A DNA stretch of 64,000 bases, from positions 455,316-519,315 of the forward strand of contig GG774889.1 of assembly GCA_000163695.1 (NCBI GenBank). Reading direction: 5' to 3'. The translations under genes were made by a program, and so were the position numbers. Within the stretch, counting starts at the first letter, position 1, and each line of letters opens with the position of its first letter. Positions 1-7,329 of the stretch are shown in pieces. Below the pieces are notes generated by a model, which ran no database searches, was not told the origin of the DNA, and saw nothing but the letters and a program-made list of their open reading frames with translations. Origin of the DNA: Bacteroidetes oral taxon 274 str. F0058. GTDB taxonomy: Bacteria > Bacteroidota > Bacteroidia > Bacteroidales > Paludibacteraceae.

Positions 1-1
1 C

Positions 2-268
2 CACGTCTTCCCCGACAAGCCGAAAGCGTTTGCCGAAACCTTCCGCGTGTTGAAGTCGGGCGGGCTTTTCTGCGGATGTTTCTACATCACGGGGCAGCGT
101 CCGTGTGCCGACCGCTTCGCACATTATGTACTCGACCGCAAAGGGCTGTTCGTGCCGCCGCACCTTACCCGAACCGAAGCCGAAGACCTGCTTCGCTCGC
201 TTTATGGCGACGACGTAGCCGTACGCAACGAGTCCTCGATACTGATTTTCAAAGCAATAAAACCATAG
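2..268 (+). CDS. Class I SAM-dependent methyltransferase, C-terminal part (5' end outside window)
   Basis: The frame is open from base 2, so the true start lies before the window. The visible 88 residues begin HVFPDKPKAF and contain FRVLKSGG, which matches the conserved strand-5 region (RVLKPGG) of class I methyltransferases, followed by a short lid and a closing strand (SSILIFKAIKP). The SAM-binding glycine motif is not in the window, so substrate cannot be inferred. It ends about 80 bases before the KilA-N gene. The assignment rests on that one motif and the fold pattern. Confidence 0.6.
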   Translation, partial: HVFPDKPKAFAETFRVLKSGGLFCGCFYITGQRPCADRFAHYVLDRKGLFVPPHLTRTEAEDLLRSLYGDDVAVRNESSILIFKAIKP

Positions 269-346
269 CGTCACTTGCGGAGAAAAAATATACGGAACGA
301 TTTTTTACTGAAAAATAATTAGGATTTAAAGAGAAGAGCGGAACGA

Positions 347-1162
347 ATGGCAAAGAACAGGAAAATAAACGTACAAGGAGTTGATATAATATTGTATAAA
401 ACAGACAATAGCGATTATATCAGCCTGACGGATATGACAAAGGCTTTCCGTGAAGGAAGCAGTCTTATCGGAAAATGGATTACCAACAAAAATACATTGG
501 AGTATATAGGCATCTGGGAAAAAATCAACAATCCCGATTTCAATTACCCCGAATTCGGGGTAATTGAGCGGGAAGCAGGAAGCAACAGATTCATAATGTC
601 TGTGGGTCAATGGATTGAGAGAACAAAAGCAATTGGATTAGAGGTAAAAACGGGGCGTTATGGCGGGACTTTCGCCTACAAAGACATTGCTTTTCATTTT
701 GCAATGTGGTTGAGTCCCGAATTTCAGATATATCTTGTAAACGAATTTCAGCGGCTTAAGGAAGAAGAAAACAACCGTCTCAAACTGGAGTGGAATTTAC
801 AGCGCACCCTTGCCAAAATCAATTATCATATCCATACCGATGCCATAAAAGAGACTCTTATCCCGAAAGAGGTAAGCAAGCGACAGGCGGCTCTTATCTA
901 TGCCGACGAGGCGGACTTACTCAATACGGCATTGTTCGGACTTACCGCCAAAGAGTGGCGAGAGCGTAACCCCGACCTGAACGGTAATATCCGCGACTAT
1001 GCCGAGTTGGAACAGTTGGTAGTGCTCAGCAATCTGGAAAGCATCAATGCTTTGCTTATCAAACAGGGATTGTCGCAAAGCGAACGACTCATTCAGCTCA
1101 ACAGGGTAGCAATCTCACAAATGAGGTCGCTGGTAGAAAACAGGGCAATAAAAAGGTTATAG
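347..1162 (+). CDS. KilA-N domain DNA-binding protein
   Basis: 271 residues. The N-terminal ~110 residues have the KilA-N pattern: YISLTDMTKAF, a central W-K/W-I segment, and GGTFAYKDIAFHFAMWLSP, the family's signature helix pair. A charged helical region follows (EFQRLKEEENNRLKLEW), then a C-terminal domain of unknown role. KilA-N domains bind DNA and occur in phages, large DNA viruses and bacterial accessory regions. No phage structural or replication genes lie nearby, so I treat it as a chromosomal accessory gene rather than evidence of a prophage. Its target is unknown. Confidence 0.8.
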   Translation: MAKNRKINVQGVDIILYKTDNSDYISLTDMTKAFREGSSLIGKWITNKNTLEYIGIWEKINNPDFNYPEFGVIEREAGSNRFIMSVGQWIERTKAIGLEVKTGRYGGTFAYKDIAFHFAMWLSPEFQIYLVNEFQRLKEEENNRLKLEWNLQRTLAKINYHIHTDAIKETLIPKEVSKRQAALIYADEADLLNTALFGLTAKEWRERNPDLNGNIRDYAELEQLVVLSNLESINALLIKQGLSQSERLIQLNRVAISQMRSLVENRAIKRL

Positions 1163-1258
1163 GGTCGTATTGATTATGCCCTTATCGAATACATTTCGGA
1201 AACGACAACAGAATGTATGAATAAATGAACGAGGACAGCAAATGAAAATAGAATAACG

Positions 1259-2026
1259 ATGACACAGAAGAAAGCGAAAATGGACTATACGAAGATAAAT
1301 GCACAGACAATCGATTCTTGGATTGAGGACGGTTGGATGTGGGGGAAACCTATCTCACACGAGGAATTTGTAAGAGCAAAAGGCGGCGATTATGCCGTAA
1401 AACTGACCCCGACGAAGAATGTTCCGAAAGATTGGCTGGGCGATTTGAACGGCAAGAAGGTCTTGGGACTTGCAAGCGGAGGCGGTCAACAAATGCCGGT
1501 ATTTACCGCATTGGGAGCGGAATGTACGGTGCTCGATTATTCGGGGAAACAGCTGGAAGCAGAGCGTATGGTTGCCGAGCGTGAAGGTTATCGGATAAAC
1601 ATCATACGTGCGGATATGAGCAACCCCTTGCCTTTCGATGATAGCTTTTTCGACATCATTTTTCACCCTGTATCGAACTGTTATGTCGAGGAAGTGAAAC
1701 CAATCTGGCACGAGTGTTACAGAGTGCTGCGTAAGGGTGGAGTACTGGTGTCCGGCTTGGACATAGGTATCAACTACATCTTCGATTTGGAGGAAAGGGT
1801 GCTGACCAATACCCTACCGTTCAACCCGCTGAAGAACGAGGAGCACCTGCGTCAGATGCAGGACAGCAACGGTGGCGTGCAGTTCTCGCATACCATAGAG
1901 GAGCAGATTAACGGTCAGTTGGAAGCAGGTTTTGCACTGACGAACCTTTATGACGATACGAATGGTTTTGGCAACCTGCACGAACATAATGTAGCGTCGT
2001 ATGTGGCGACAAGGTGCGTCAAATAA
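1259..2026 (+). CDS. Class I SAM-dependent methyltransferase
   Basis: 255 residues, soluble, no signal peptide. Motif I is VLGLASGGGQQ (about residues 70-80), followed by the acidic end of strand 2 (CTVLDYSGKQ), DMSNPLPF as motif II, and YRVLRKGGVLVSG as the strand-5 region. This is a complete Rossmann methyltransferase of the Methyltransf_11 type, probably acting on a small molecule. Its first ~25 codons and ~48 bases of upstream DNA are duplicated as a broken copy at 6591-6748. The gene stands just before the lipocalin-like gene at 2073 and may be co-transcribed with it. Confidence 0.85.
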   Translation: MTQKKAKMDYTKINAQTIDSWIEDGWMWGKPISHEEFVRAKGGDYAVKLTPTKNVPKDWLGDLNGKKVLGLASGGGQQMPVFTALGAECTVLDYSGKQLEAERMVAEREGYRINIIRADMSNPLPFDDSFFDIIFHPVSNCYVEEVKPIWHECYRVLRKGGVLVSGLDIGINYIFDLEERVLTNTLPFNPLKNEEHLRQMQDSNGGVQFSHTIEEQINGQLEAGFALTNLYDDTNGFGNLHEHNVASYVATRCVK

Positions 2027-2072
2027 AAGAATGTCAGGCATTAGATATTAAACCAATTGAAATTATAGTAAT

Positions 2073-2648
2073 ATGATGAAATCATTTGCAGAAGCTCTTT
2101 GCAGCAACGAGAAAAACGATAGGATACCCGAAGCATACGATTATTTCGGAGGACTGATAGGCGAATGGGCTATCGAATGGAACGACCGTTTGGACGAAAC
2201 CGTCCCCCGACGCGTGAAAGGCGAATGGATATTCTCGCGGGTCTTGGAAGGGACAGCCATTCAGGATTTGTTTATCGTACCCTCGCGTACGGAGAGGCTG
2301 GACAACCCGCAAGCCGATGCCGAATACGGCACTACCCTGCGGATTTATAATCCTCAAACGATGGCGTGGGATATATTCTACGGATGTACGGGCAGCGCCT
2401 TTCGTCTGACGGCGGTGAAAGCAGGCGATGAAGTGGTGCTGACCGAAAACGGCGAGGGGAGAATGCGGTACGTCTTTTCGGAAATAACCGCCGATACGTT
2501 CAGATGGCGAAAGGAATATTTAGACTCCGATGGTCATTGGACGGTTGTAGCAATCGTAACAGCCATACGAAAGAAATGTTCATCAGGTGTCGGGTATCAG
2601 GCAAAACAACCTAATCCCCAATACCTAAAACCTAAAAACAACAGATGA
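2073..2648 (+). CDS. DUF1579-like (lipocalin-like) hypothetical protein
   Basis: 191 residues. It begins with a helical segment and continues with alternating strands: LIGEWAIEWN, VKGEWIFSRVLEGTAIQD, TTLRIYNPQTMAWDI, FRWRKEYLDSDGHW. This is the pattern of small beta-barrel DUF1579-type proteins often found beside methyltransferases. There is no export signal. The last ~20 residues (after IRKKCS) are encoded by a dispersed hairpin repeat at 2585-2637, so the natural C-terminus was probably shorter before the repeat arrived. The stop overlaps the start of the next gene by four bases (ATGA), suggesting translational coupling. Confidence 0.6.
   Translation: MMKSFAEALCSNEKNDRIPEAYDYFGGLIGEWAIEWNDRLDETVPRRVKGEWIFSRVLEGTAIQDLFIVPSRTERLDNPQADAEYGTTLRIYNPQTMAWDIFYGCTGSAFRLTAVKAGDEVVLTENGEGRMRYVFSEITADTFRWRKEYLDSDGHWTVVAIVTAIRKKCSSGVGYQAKQPNPQYLKPKNNR
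2585..2637. repeat. G/T-rich REP-like hairpin repeat, copy 1
   Basis: The left arm AGGTGTCGGGTATCAGG pairs imperfectly with the right arm CCTAATCCCCAATACCT, and CCTAAAA tails follow. It belongs to the dispersed family also seen at 2992, 17086, 19600, 23317, 27799 and 28236. It lies inside the coding frame at the 3' end of the DUF1579-like gene and supplies its last residues. Confidence 0.75.
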
Positions 2649-3040
2649 AAATACGTAAAATATATGCCTGTTGGGTTTATGTGAGCGATATGGCACAATC
2701 CGTTCGTTTTTATCAGGATATAGGCTTTACCGTCAAATTCGTTGAGAAAGACGGTGCTTGGGTGGAATTCGATTTGGGCGAAACATCGTTTGCCCTTCTG
2801 CAACGACCGGAAGAAAAAGGTAAAGTGCAACCCCGAAAAACACGAATTATGTTTGAAATAGCTCGTATCGAAGAAATGCAGGAACATTTGATTTCTCTCG
2901 GAGTCAAGCGGATTGGAAGCATCAGGAAAGAGCCTTACGGCAAACTGCTGACCTTCGAAGACCCCGACGGACATTGGCTGGAATTTTTCGAACCCCACCC
3001 CCAAAAACCTAAAACCCAATACCCAACCCCCAACACCTGA
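2645..3040 (+). CDS. VOC (glyoxalase/bleomycin-resistance) family protein
   Basis: 131 residues. It has the betaalphabetabetabeta module of the vicinal-oxygen-chelate superfamily: YVSDMAQSVRFYQDIGFTVKF, then WVEFDLGETSFALLQRP, and at the C-terminus LLTFEDPDGHWLEFFEP, which carries the usual terminal metal-ligand Glu region. Such proteins act as lyases, dioxygenases or antibiotic-binding proteins; nothing here identifies the ligand. The final ~15 residues (PQKPKTQYPTPNT) are translated from a dispersed CCCAACACC repeat and are not part of the fold. The start overlaps the preceding stop. Confidence 0.8.
   Translation: MKIRKIYACWVYVSDMAQSVRFYQDIGFTVKFVEKDGAWVEFDLGETSFALLQRPEEKGKVQPRKTRIMFEIARIEEMQEHLISLGVKRIGSIRKEPYGKLLTFEDPDGHWLEFFEPHPQKPKTQYPTPNT
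2992..3038. repeat. G/T-rich REP-like repeat, copy 2 (C-rich arm)
   Basis: A run of CCTAAAACCCAATACCC and CCCAACACC units forms the 3' end of the VOC gene and abuts the broken REP-associated transposase at 3043. Only the C-rich arm is clear here. Confidence 0.7.
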
Positions 3041-3042
3041 AT

Positions 3043-3356
3043 ATGACTGTAAATACGAAATATAGTCCCGAAAAACATTACCGCCGTTCGATACGGTTGT
3101 GCGGATACGATTATTCGTGCAACGGATTGTATTTTGTTACCGTTTGTTGTCGGAACAAGGCGTGTTTATTCGGCAAAATCGTCGACGGCGAAATGATATT
3201 GAACGCTGCGGGACGAATGGTGGAAAAATGTTGGTTGGATATTACGAACATATCATCCGCAATGCCGAATCGTATGGAAATATTGCGGAATACATCATTA
3301 CGAATCCTACCCGTTGGCAGGACGATAATCTTTATATTGATAAATTTAAACAATAA
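3043..3356 (+). pseudogene. REP-associated tyrosine transposase (RAYT), internally deleted and frameshifted
   Basis: The first ~67 codons match the intact copy at 5143 closely (RSIRLCGYDY, LYFVTVCCR, AGRMVEKCWLDI). The sequence then jumps, at a short shared ATT-CGAACA stretch, to what is the 3' part of the intact gene (YEHIIRNAESYGNIAEYI), now in another frame. About 250 bases including the catalytic HxH motif are missing. The reading frame of the 5' half runs on as nonsense to 3360. It is directly preceded by a G/T-rich repeat. No catalytic activity is possible; it is a dead copy. Confidence 0.85.
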
Positions 3357-3361
3357 ATAAT

Positions 3362-5113
3362 ATGAACACATTAAAAAAATTTCAGATCTATATGGGCGAG
3401 CGACGGATATTGTTCCCGTTGGCGCTCATTGCTTCGGGTCTTAGCGGGCTGATGTCGCTCGTACCCTTGGTATTCGTGTGGCTCATTGTCCGCACATTGC
3501 TCGGTGTCGGCGGCACGGTCGCCTCTACGCCTATCGGCACGTATGCCTGGTGGGCGGTGGGCACTGCCGTAGCCGGCTTGCTGATTTATTGTGCCGCACT
3601 GATGATGTCGCACTTGGCAGCGTTCCGTGTCGAGACCAATATGCGTCGCTCGGCGATGCGTAAGATAATGAATATGCCGCTCGGCTTCTTCGGAGTCAAC
3701 GACGGCGGGCGGATGCGTAAAATCATCGACGAAGACTCGTCGAGTACGCACTCGTTCGTTGCTCATATTATGCCCGACTTGGTAGGCAGTATACTGTCGC
3801 CGCTTACTGTCGTGGTGTTACTCTTCGTCTTCGACTGGCGGCTAGGCGTAGCCTGCCTCATACCGCTCGTGGCAGCCTTCGGTACGATGGGCTATATGAT
3901 GAATCCGCGTATGAACAACTTCCAGAAAATGTACCTCGACGCACAGGAGCGTATGAGCAGCGAGGCGGTGGAATACGTGCGGGGAATACCCGTCGTAAAG
4001 GTATTCCAGCAGACGGTATTCTCGTTCAAACGCTTTTACGACAGTATCATCTCCTACCGCGATTTGGTAACCAAATATACGCTCAGCTGGCAGAAACCCT
4101 ATTCGTTCTACACGATTATCATCAATGGGTTTACTTACTTCCTCGTACCTGCCGCCATACTGATTATCGGTAGGACGGGCAACTACGCCGCCGTCATAAC
4201 CGATATGTTTTTCTACATTCTGATAACGCCTCTGATATCTTCGAATATTATGAAGATTATGTACCTCAATCAGAATATGTTCCTGGCAAACGAGGCTATT
4301 ACGCGTGTCGAGAAGTTGACCGATTACCCGCAGCTCGAGCCGTCGGCACAGCCACAGCTGCCGCAAGGATACGGTATCGACTTCGACGGAGTCGTGTTCC
4401 GTTACGACGGGGCAGTGCAGAACGCCGTCGACGGCATAACGTTCTCTATCCCCGAGGGTAAGACGTATGCACTCGTCGGAGCTTCGGGCGGAGGCAAGAC
4501 CACCATCGCCCGCCTGATACCGCGTTTCTGGGACGTTATCGAAGGCAGCGTCCGTATCGGAGGTGTAGACGTTCGGCAGATTGACAAAGAGGAGCTGATG
4601 AGTCGCATCTCGTTCGTGTTTCAGAATACGAAACTGTTCAAGACCACACTGCGGGAGAATATCACCTACGGTTGCCCCGATGCCTCGGCAGAAGCTGTCG
4701 ACCGTGCCGTAGAGCTCTCGCAGAGCCGTGAGATTATCGACCGTCTGCCCGACGGGTTGGAGACCAAAATCGGTACCGAAGGCACATACCTCTCCGGTGG
4801 CGAACAGCAACGTATCGCACTGGCACGTGCCATACTCAAAGATGCACCCATCGTGGTACTCGACGAGGCGACAGCCTTTGCCGACCCCGAGAACGAACAT
4901 CTCATACAGCAGGCTCTCCACGAACTGATGAAGGGCAAGACATCGCTGATGATAGCCCACCGACTCTCGAGCGTACAGACGGTAGACCGTATCCTCGTCA
5001 TCGAACACGGCAAGATAGCCGAGCAGGGTACGCACGACGAACTGCTCGCCCTCGGCGGCATCTATAAAACGATGTGGGACGAATATCAAAAATCGGTAGC
5101 GTGGACGGTATGA
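3362..5113 (+). CDS. ABC transporter half-molecule, permease fused to ATPase
   Basis: 583 residues. The N-terminal ~300 residues carry about six membrane helices of the exporter type (RILFPLALIASGLSGLMSL and later segments). The C-terminal ATPase has Walker A GASGGGKTT (about residue 371), signature LSGGEQQR (about 476), Walker B IVVLDEATA (about 496) and an H-loop AHRLSS (about 532). It probably pairs with the related half-transporter at 7330. Pairs of this type include the YbtP/YbtQ and IrtA/IrtB siderophore transporters, but the substrate here is not shown by the sequence. It starts six bases after the dead transposase. Confidence 0.9.
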   Translation: MNTLKKFQIYMGERRILFPLALIASGLSGLMSLVPLVFVWLIVRTLLGVGGTVASTPIGTYAWWAVGTAVAGLLIYCAALMMSHLAAFRVETNMRRSAMRKIMNMPLGFFGVNDGGRMRKIIDEDSSSTHSFVAHIMPDLVGSILSPLTVVVLLFVFDWRLGVACLIPLVAAFGTMGYMMNPRMNNFQKMYLDAQERMSSEAVEYVRGIPVVKVFQQTVFSFKRFYDSIISYRDLVTKYTLSWQKPYSFYTIIINGFTYFLVPAAILIIGRTGNYAAVITDMFFYILITPLISSNIMKIMYLNQNMFLANEAITRVEKLTDYPQLEPSAQPQLPQGYGIDFDGVVFRYDGAVQNAVDGITFSIPEGKTYALVGASGGGKTTIARLIPRFWDVIEGSVRIGGVDVRQIDKEELMSRISFVFQNTKLFKTTLRENITYGCPDASAEAVDRAVELSQSREIIDRLPDGLETKIGTEGTYLSGGEQQRIALARAILKDAPIVVLDEATAFADPENEHLIQQALHELMKGKTSLMIAHRLSSVQTVDRILVIEHGKIAEQGTHDELLALGGIYKTMWDEYQKSVAWTV

Positions 5114-5142
5114 TTACAAAAACGATGCCCGAATAAAGAAAT

Positions 5143-5697
5143 ATGAACACGAAAACAAGATACAATCCCGACAAACATCACCGCCGTACGATACGTATGT
5201 GCGGATACGATTATGCACAGGAGGGGCTGTATTTTGTTACCGTTTGTTGTCGGGACAGGGCGTGTTTATTCGGCGAAATCGTCGACGGCGAAATGATATT
5301 GAACCCTGCGGGACGAATGGTGGAAAAATGTTGGTTGGATATTCCGAAACATTTTCCACATGCCGTTTTGCACGATTATATCATCATGCCCAATCATGTA
5401 CATGGCATTATCGAATTGACTGATGTCGTTGCAGGGGCAACAAATGTAAGGGCGAAAAATTTTTCGCCCCTACAATTCCGTTCACCATCAAAAACAATCG
5501 GATCAATTGTACGTGGATTTAAAATCGGTGTTACAAAATGGATGCGTCAAAATACCGACACGTTTCCCGTTTGGCAACGCAATTATTACGAACACATCAT
5601 CCGCAATGCCGAATCGTACGGCAACATTGCGGAATACATCATTACGAACACTGCCCGTTGGCAGGACGATAATCTTTATATACGCATCAATACCTAA
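5143..5697 (+). mobile_element. REP-associated tyrosine transposase (RAYT, Y1_Tnp family), intact
   Basis: 184 residues, a complete RAYT. Seen: N-terminal RRTIRMCGYDY, LYFVTVCC, the metal-binding HxH motif in MPNHVHGII (about residues 83-91), and the catalytic-tyrosine region QRNYYEHIIRNAESYG followed by TARWQDDNLY. These enzymes cut and rejoin single-stranded DNA at REP hairpins and are usually single-copy domesticated genes. Here at least three degraded relatives (3043, 23446, 24383) occur in the same window, with a family of hairpin repeats. An extra segment of ~20 residues around ATNVRAKNFSPL is encoded by a palindrome at 5446-5473. The coding sequence remains open. Confidence 0.9.
5446..5473. 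repeat. Near-perfect 28-bp palindrome inside the RAYT gene
   Basis: GTAAGGGCGAAAAA is followed directly by TTTTTCGCCCCTAC: 14-bp arms, one mismatch and no loop. It lies between the HxH motif and the catalytic-tyrosine region. It keeps the frame open. It resembles a REP element inserted into its own transposase gene. Confidence 0.85.
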
Positions 5698-5711
5698 AAG
5701 AACGAACAGGA

Positions 5712-6608
5712 ATGGAAAAAGATAAGATTTTAGTTGCAGGAGCAACCGGATATTTGGGAAAATATATCACACGGGAGCTTTTATCCGAAGGTTTTAAGAC
5801 GAAAATAATTGTCCGAAACCCGAATAAAATAGAATTTGGCGACGATAACCTCATCGTTGAGAAGGCAGAAGTTACCCGCCCCGAAACCCTGAAGGATATT
5901 TGTAAAGATGTTCGGGTCGTAATCAGTACGGTCGGCATTACCAGGCAGAAAGACGGTTTGATATATATGGATGTCGACTACAGGGCAAATGCGAATCTTA
6001 TTGATGAGGCTAAAAAGAGCGGTGTAGAGAAGTTTATCTATGTTTCGGTCTTAAACGGAGAGAAGCTGAGACACTTAAAAATATGCGAGGCAAAAGAGAA
6101 GTTGGGCGATTACTTAAAATCATCGGGACTTGATTATTGTATCGTCAGACCGAGCGGATTCTTTTCGGATATGGGCGATTTTCTGAAAATGGCGGAGGGA
6201 GGTAGAGTTTACCTTTTCGGAGACGGGAAATTCAAAATAAATCCGATACACGGAGAAGATTTGGCAAAAGCTGTTGTCGAGACCATTCATAACGATAAAA
6301 AGGAAATAGACATAGGAGGTTGCCGTGTGTTTTCACACAATGACATCGCAGAGCTGGCACTGAATGCGTATTCAAAACCGGTCAAAATAGTACATCTGCC
6401 CGATTGGATACGTAAGTTTATCCTTTGGTTTCTACGAACATTTACCAATCCAAAATTCTATGGTCCTCTTGAATTTTTTATGACGGCAATGGCTATGGAT
6501 ATGCAGGCAACTCCGTATGGAAAACATAAATTGGAAGATTATTTCAAGAATCAGGTAAATAATGCTCGTAAGCCTCCTCGCTCCGAAAACGAATGTATGA
6601 ATAAATGA
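5712..6608 (+). CDS. NAD(P)-binding SDR/NmrA-like oxidoreductase
   Basis: 298 residues. The N-terminus KILVAGATGYLGKYI is an atypical-SDR dinucleotide-binding loop. It continues with IIVRNPNKIEF, VISTVGIT and VDYRANANLIDEAKKSGVEKFIYVSVL, the pattern of NmrA and epimerase-like proteins related to vinyl-reductase and complex-I assembly factors. A C-terminal hydrophobic patch (KFILWFLRTF) may contact membrane. The last residues (ECMNK and stop) come from DNA duplicated from upstream of the methyltransferase at 1259, so the original C-terminus has been replaced. The substrate is unknown. Confidence 0.75.
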   Translation: MEKDKILVAGATGYLGKYITRELLSEGFKTKIIVRNPNKIEFGDDNLIVEKAEVTRPETLKDICKDVRVVISTVGITRQKDGLIYMDVDYRANANLIDEAKKSGVEKFIYVSVLNGEKLRHLKICEAKEKLGDYLKSSGLDYCIVRPSGFFSDMGDFLKMAEGGRVYLFGDGKFKINPIHGEDLAKAVVETIHNDKKEIDIGGCRVFSHNDIAELALNAYSKPVKIVHLPDWIRKFILWFLRTFTNPKFYGPLEFFMTAMAMDMQATPYGKHKLEDYFKNQVNNARKPPRSENECMNK

Positions 6609-6748
6609 ACGAGGACAGCAAATGAAAATAGAATAACGATGATACAGAAGAGTCTAAATATATGAACTATACGAAGATAAATGCACAGACAATCGATTCT
6701 TGGATAGAGAACGGTTGGAGATATTATTACACAAAATATAAAATGTAG
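6591..6748 (+). pseudogene. Truncated duplicate of the methyltransferase 5' end
   Basis: Bases 6591-6719 repeat 1211-1337 almost exactly: the upstream leader (GAATGTATGAATAAATGAAC) and the first ~25 codons. A short open frame from 6662 reads MNYTKINAQTIDSWIENGW and then leaves the homology and stops at 6748. A two-base length difference near the copied start breaks the original frame. It is a non-functional fragment from segmental duplication. Confidence 0.85.
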
Positions 6749-6752
6749 AGAA

Positions 6753-7289
6753 ATGAGTAACCAAATGGGAGTATTGCTAAGTGCTGGGATATTCTTTTTG
6801 TTTGCACTTGTGTTCTTGGTCATTGCTGAGGTTAACAAAAGAATTACAGAAAAGAACCCAAAGCTATATCAGGGTAAAGCACAAGGAGAGATATTGGAAA
6901 TTATCAAATCAGGTACTAATGGTGTAGGAGGTATTGGTCTGAATAATAGGACTTACGTGGTATACAAGTACACTGTGGGAGATGACACTTATATTGTGAA
7001 ACCTCTTGTTCTTAATGCAAACGCTCTTATAAACTTGAATTATACTGACTCAGCTCATACTTTTTGTATAACTTATTTCGGTCCTCATAGCGGTAGCCGT
7101 CAGACCAATTATAGAGTAGGCGAGAATATTACAGTAGCTTATTTGCCCGAAAACCCTAAAGCACACCAAATAGTAGATGATAAGGATAAGGCGTTTTTTT
7201 ACAAAGGTTTCCGCATAGCAGGATTTTCTATAATATCTATTTCGATAATTTTATTAATTGCCTCCTTTTTCGTAAAAAATGGAGTATAA
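6753..7289 (+). CDS. Membrane protein with DUF3592-like extracytoplasmic domain
   Basis: 178 residues. An N-terminal helix (GVLLSAGIFFLFALVFLVIAE) and a C-terminal helix (AGFSIISISIILLIASFF) flank a soluble beta-rich stretch containing GEILEIIKSGTNG, TYVVYKYTVGDDTY and VGENITVAYLPENPKAHQI. That arrangement, with the closing Y-x-P-x-NP, matches DUF3592-type proteins. Base composition is more AT-rich than the flanking ABC genes, suggesting separate arrival. Function unknown. Confidence 0.55.
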   Translation: MSNQMGVLLSAGIFFLFALVFLVIAEVNKRITEKNPKLYQGKAQGEILEIIKSGTNGVGGIGLNNRTYVVYKYTVGDDTYIVKPLVLNANALINLNYTDSAHTFCITYFGPHSGSRQTNYRVGENITVAYLPENPKAHQIVDDKDKAFFYKGFRIAGFSIISISIILLIASFFVKNGV

Positions 7290-7329
7290 GATAATCTTTA
7301 TATTGATAAATAAAAAACAGTAAAATAAT

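Noticed and set aside
347..1162. Prophage remnant based on the KilA-N protein
   Set aside because: No integrase, structural, lysis or replication genes lie nearby; KilA-N proteins also occur alone in chromosomes.
3842..5089. 415-codon open frame antisense to the first ABC transporter; similar long frames at 8011-9048, 17151-18170 and 33846-34802
   Set aside because: They mirror real genes codon for codon, have no family features and no promoters; long antisense frames are expected opposite these biased coding sequences.
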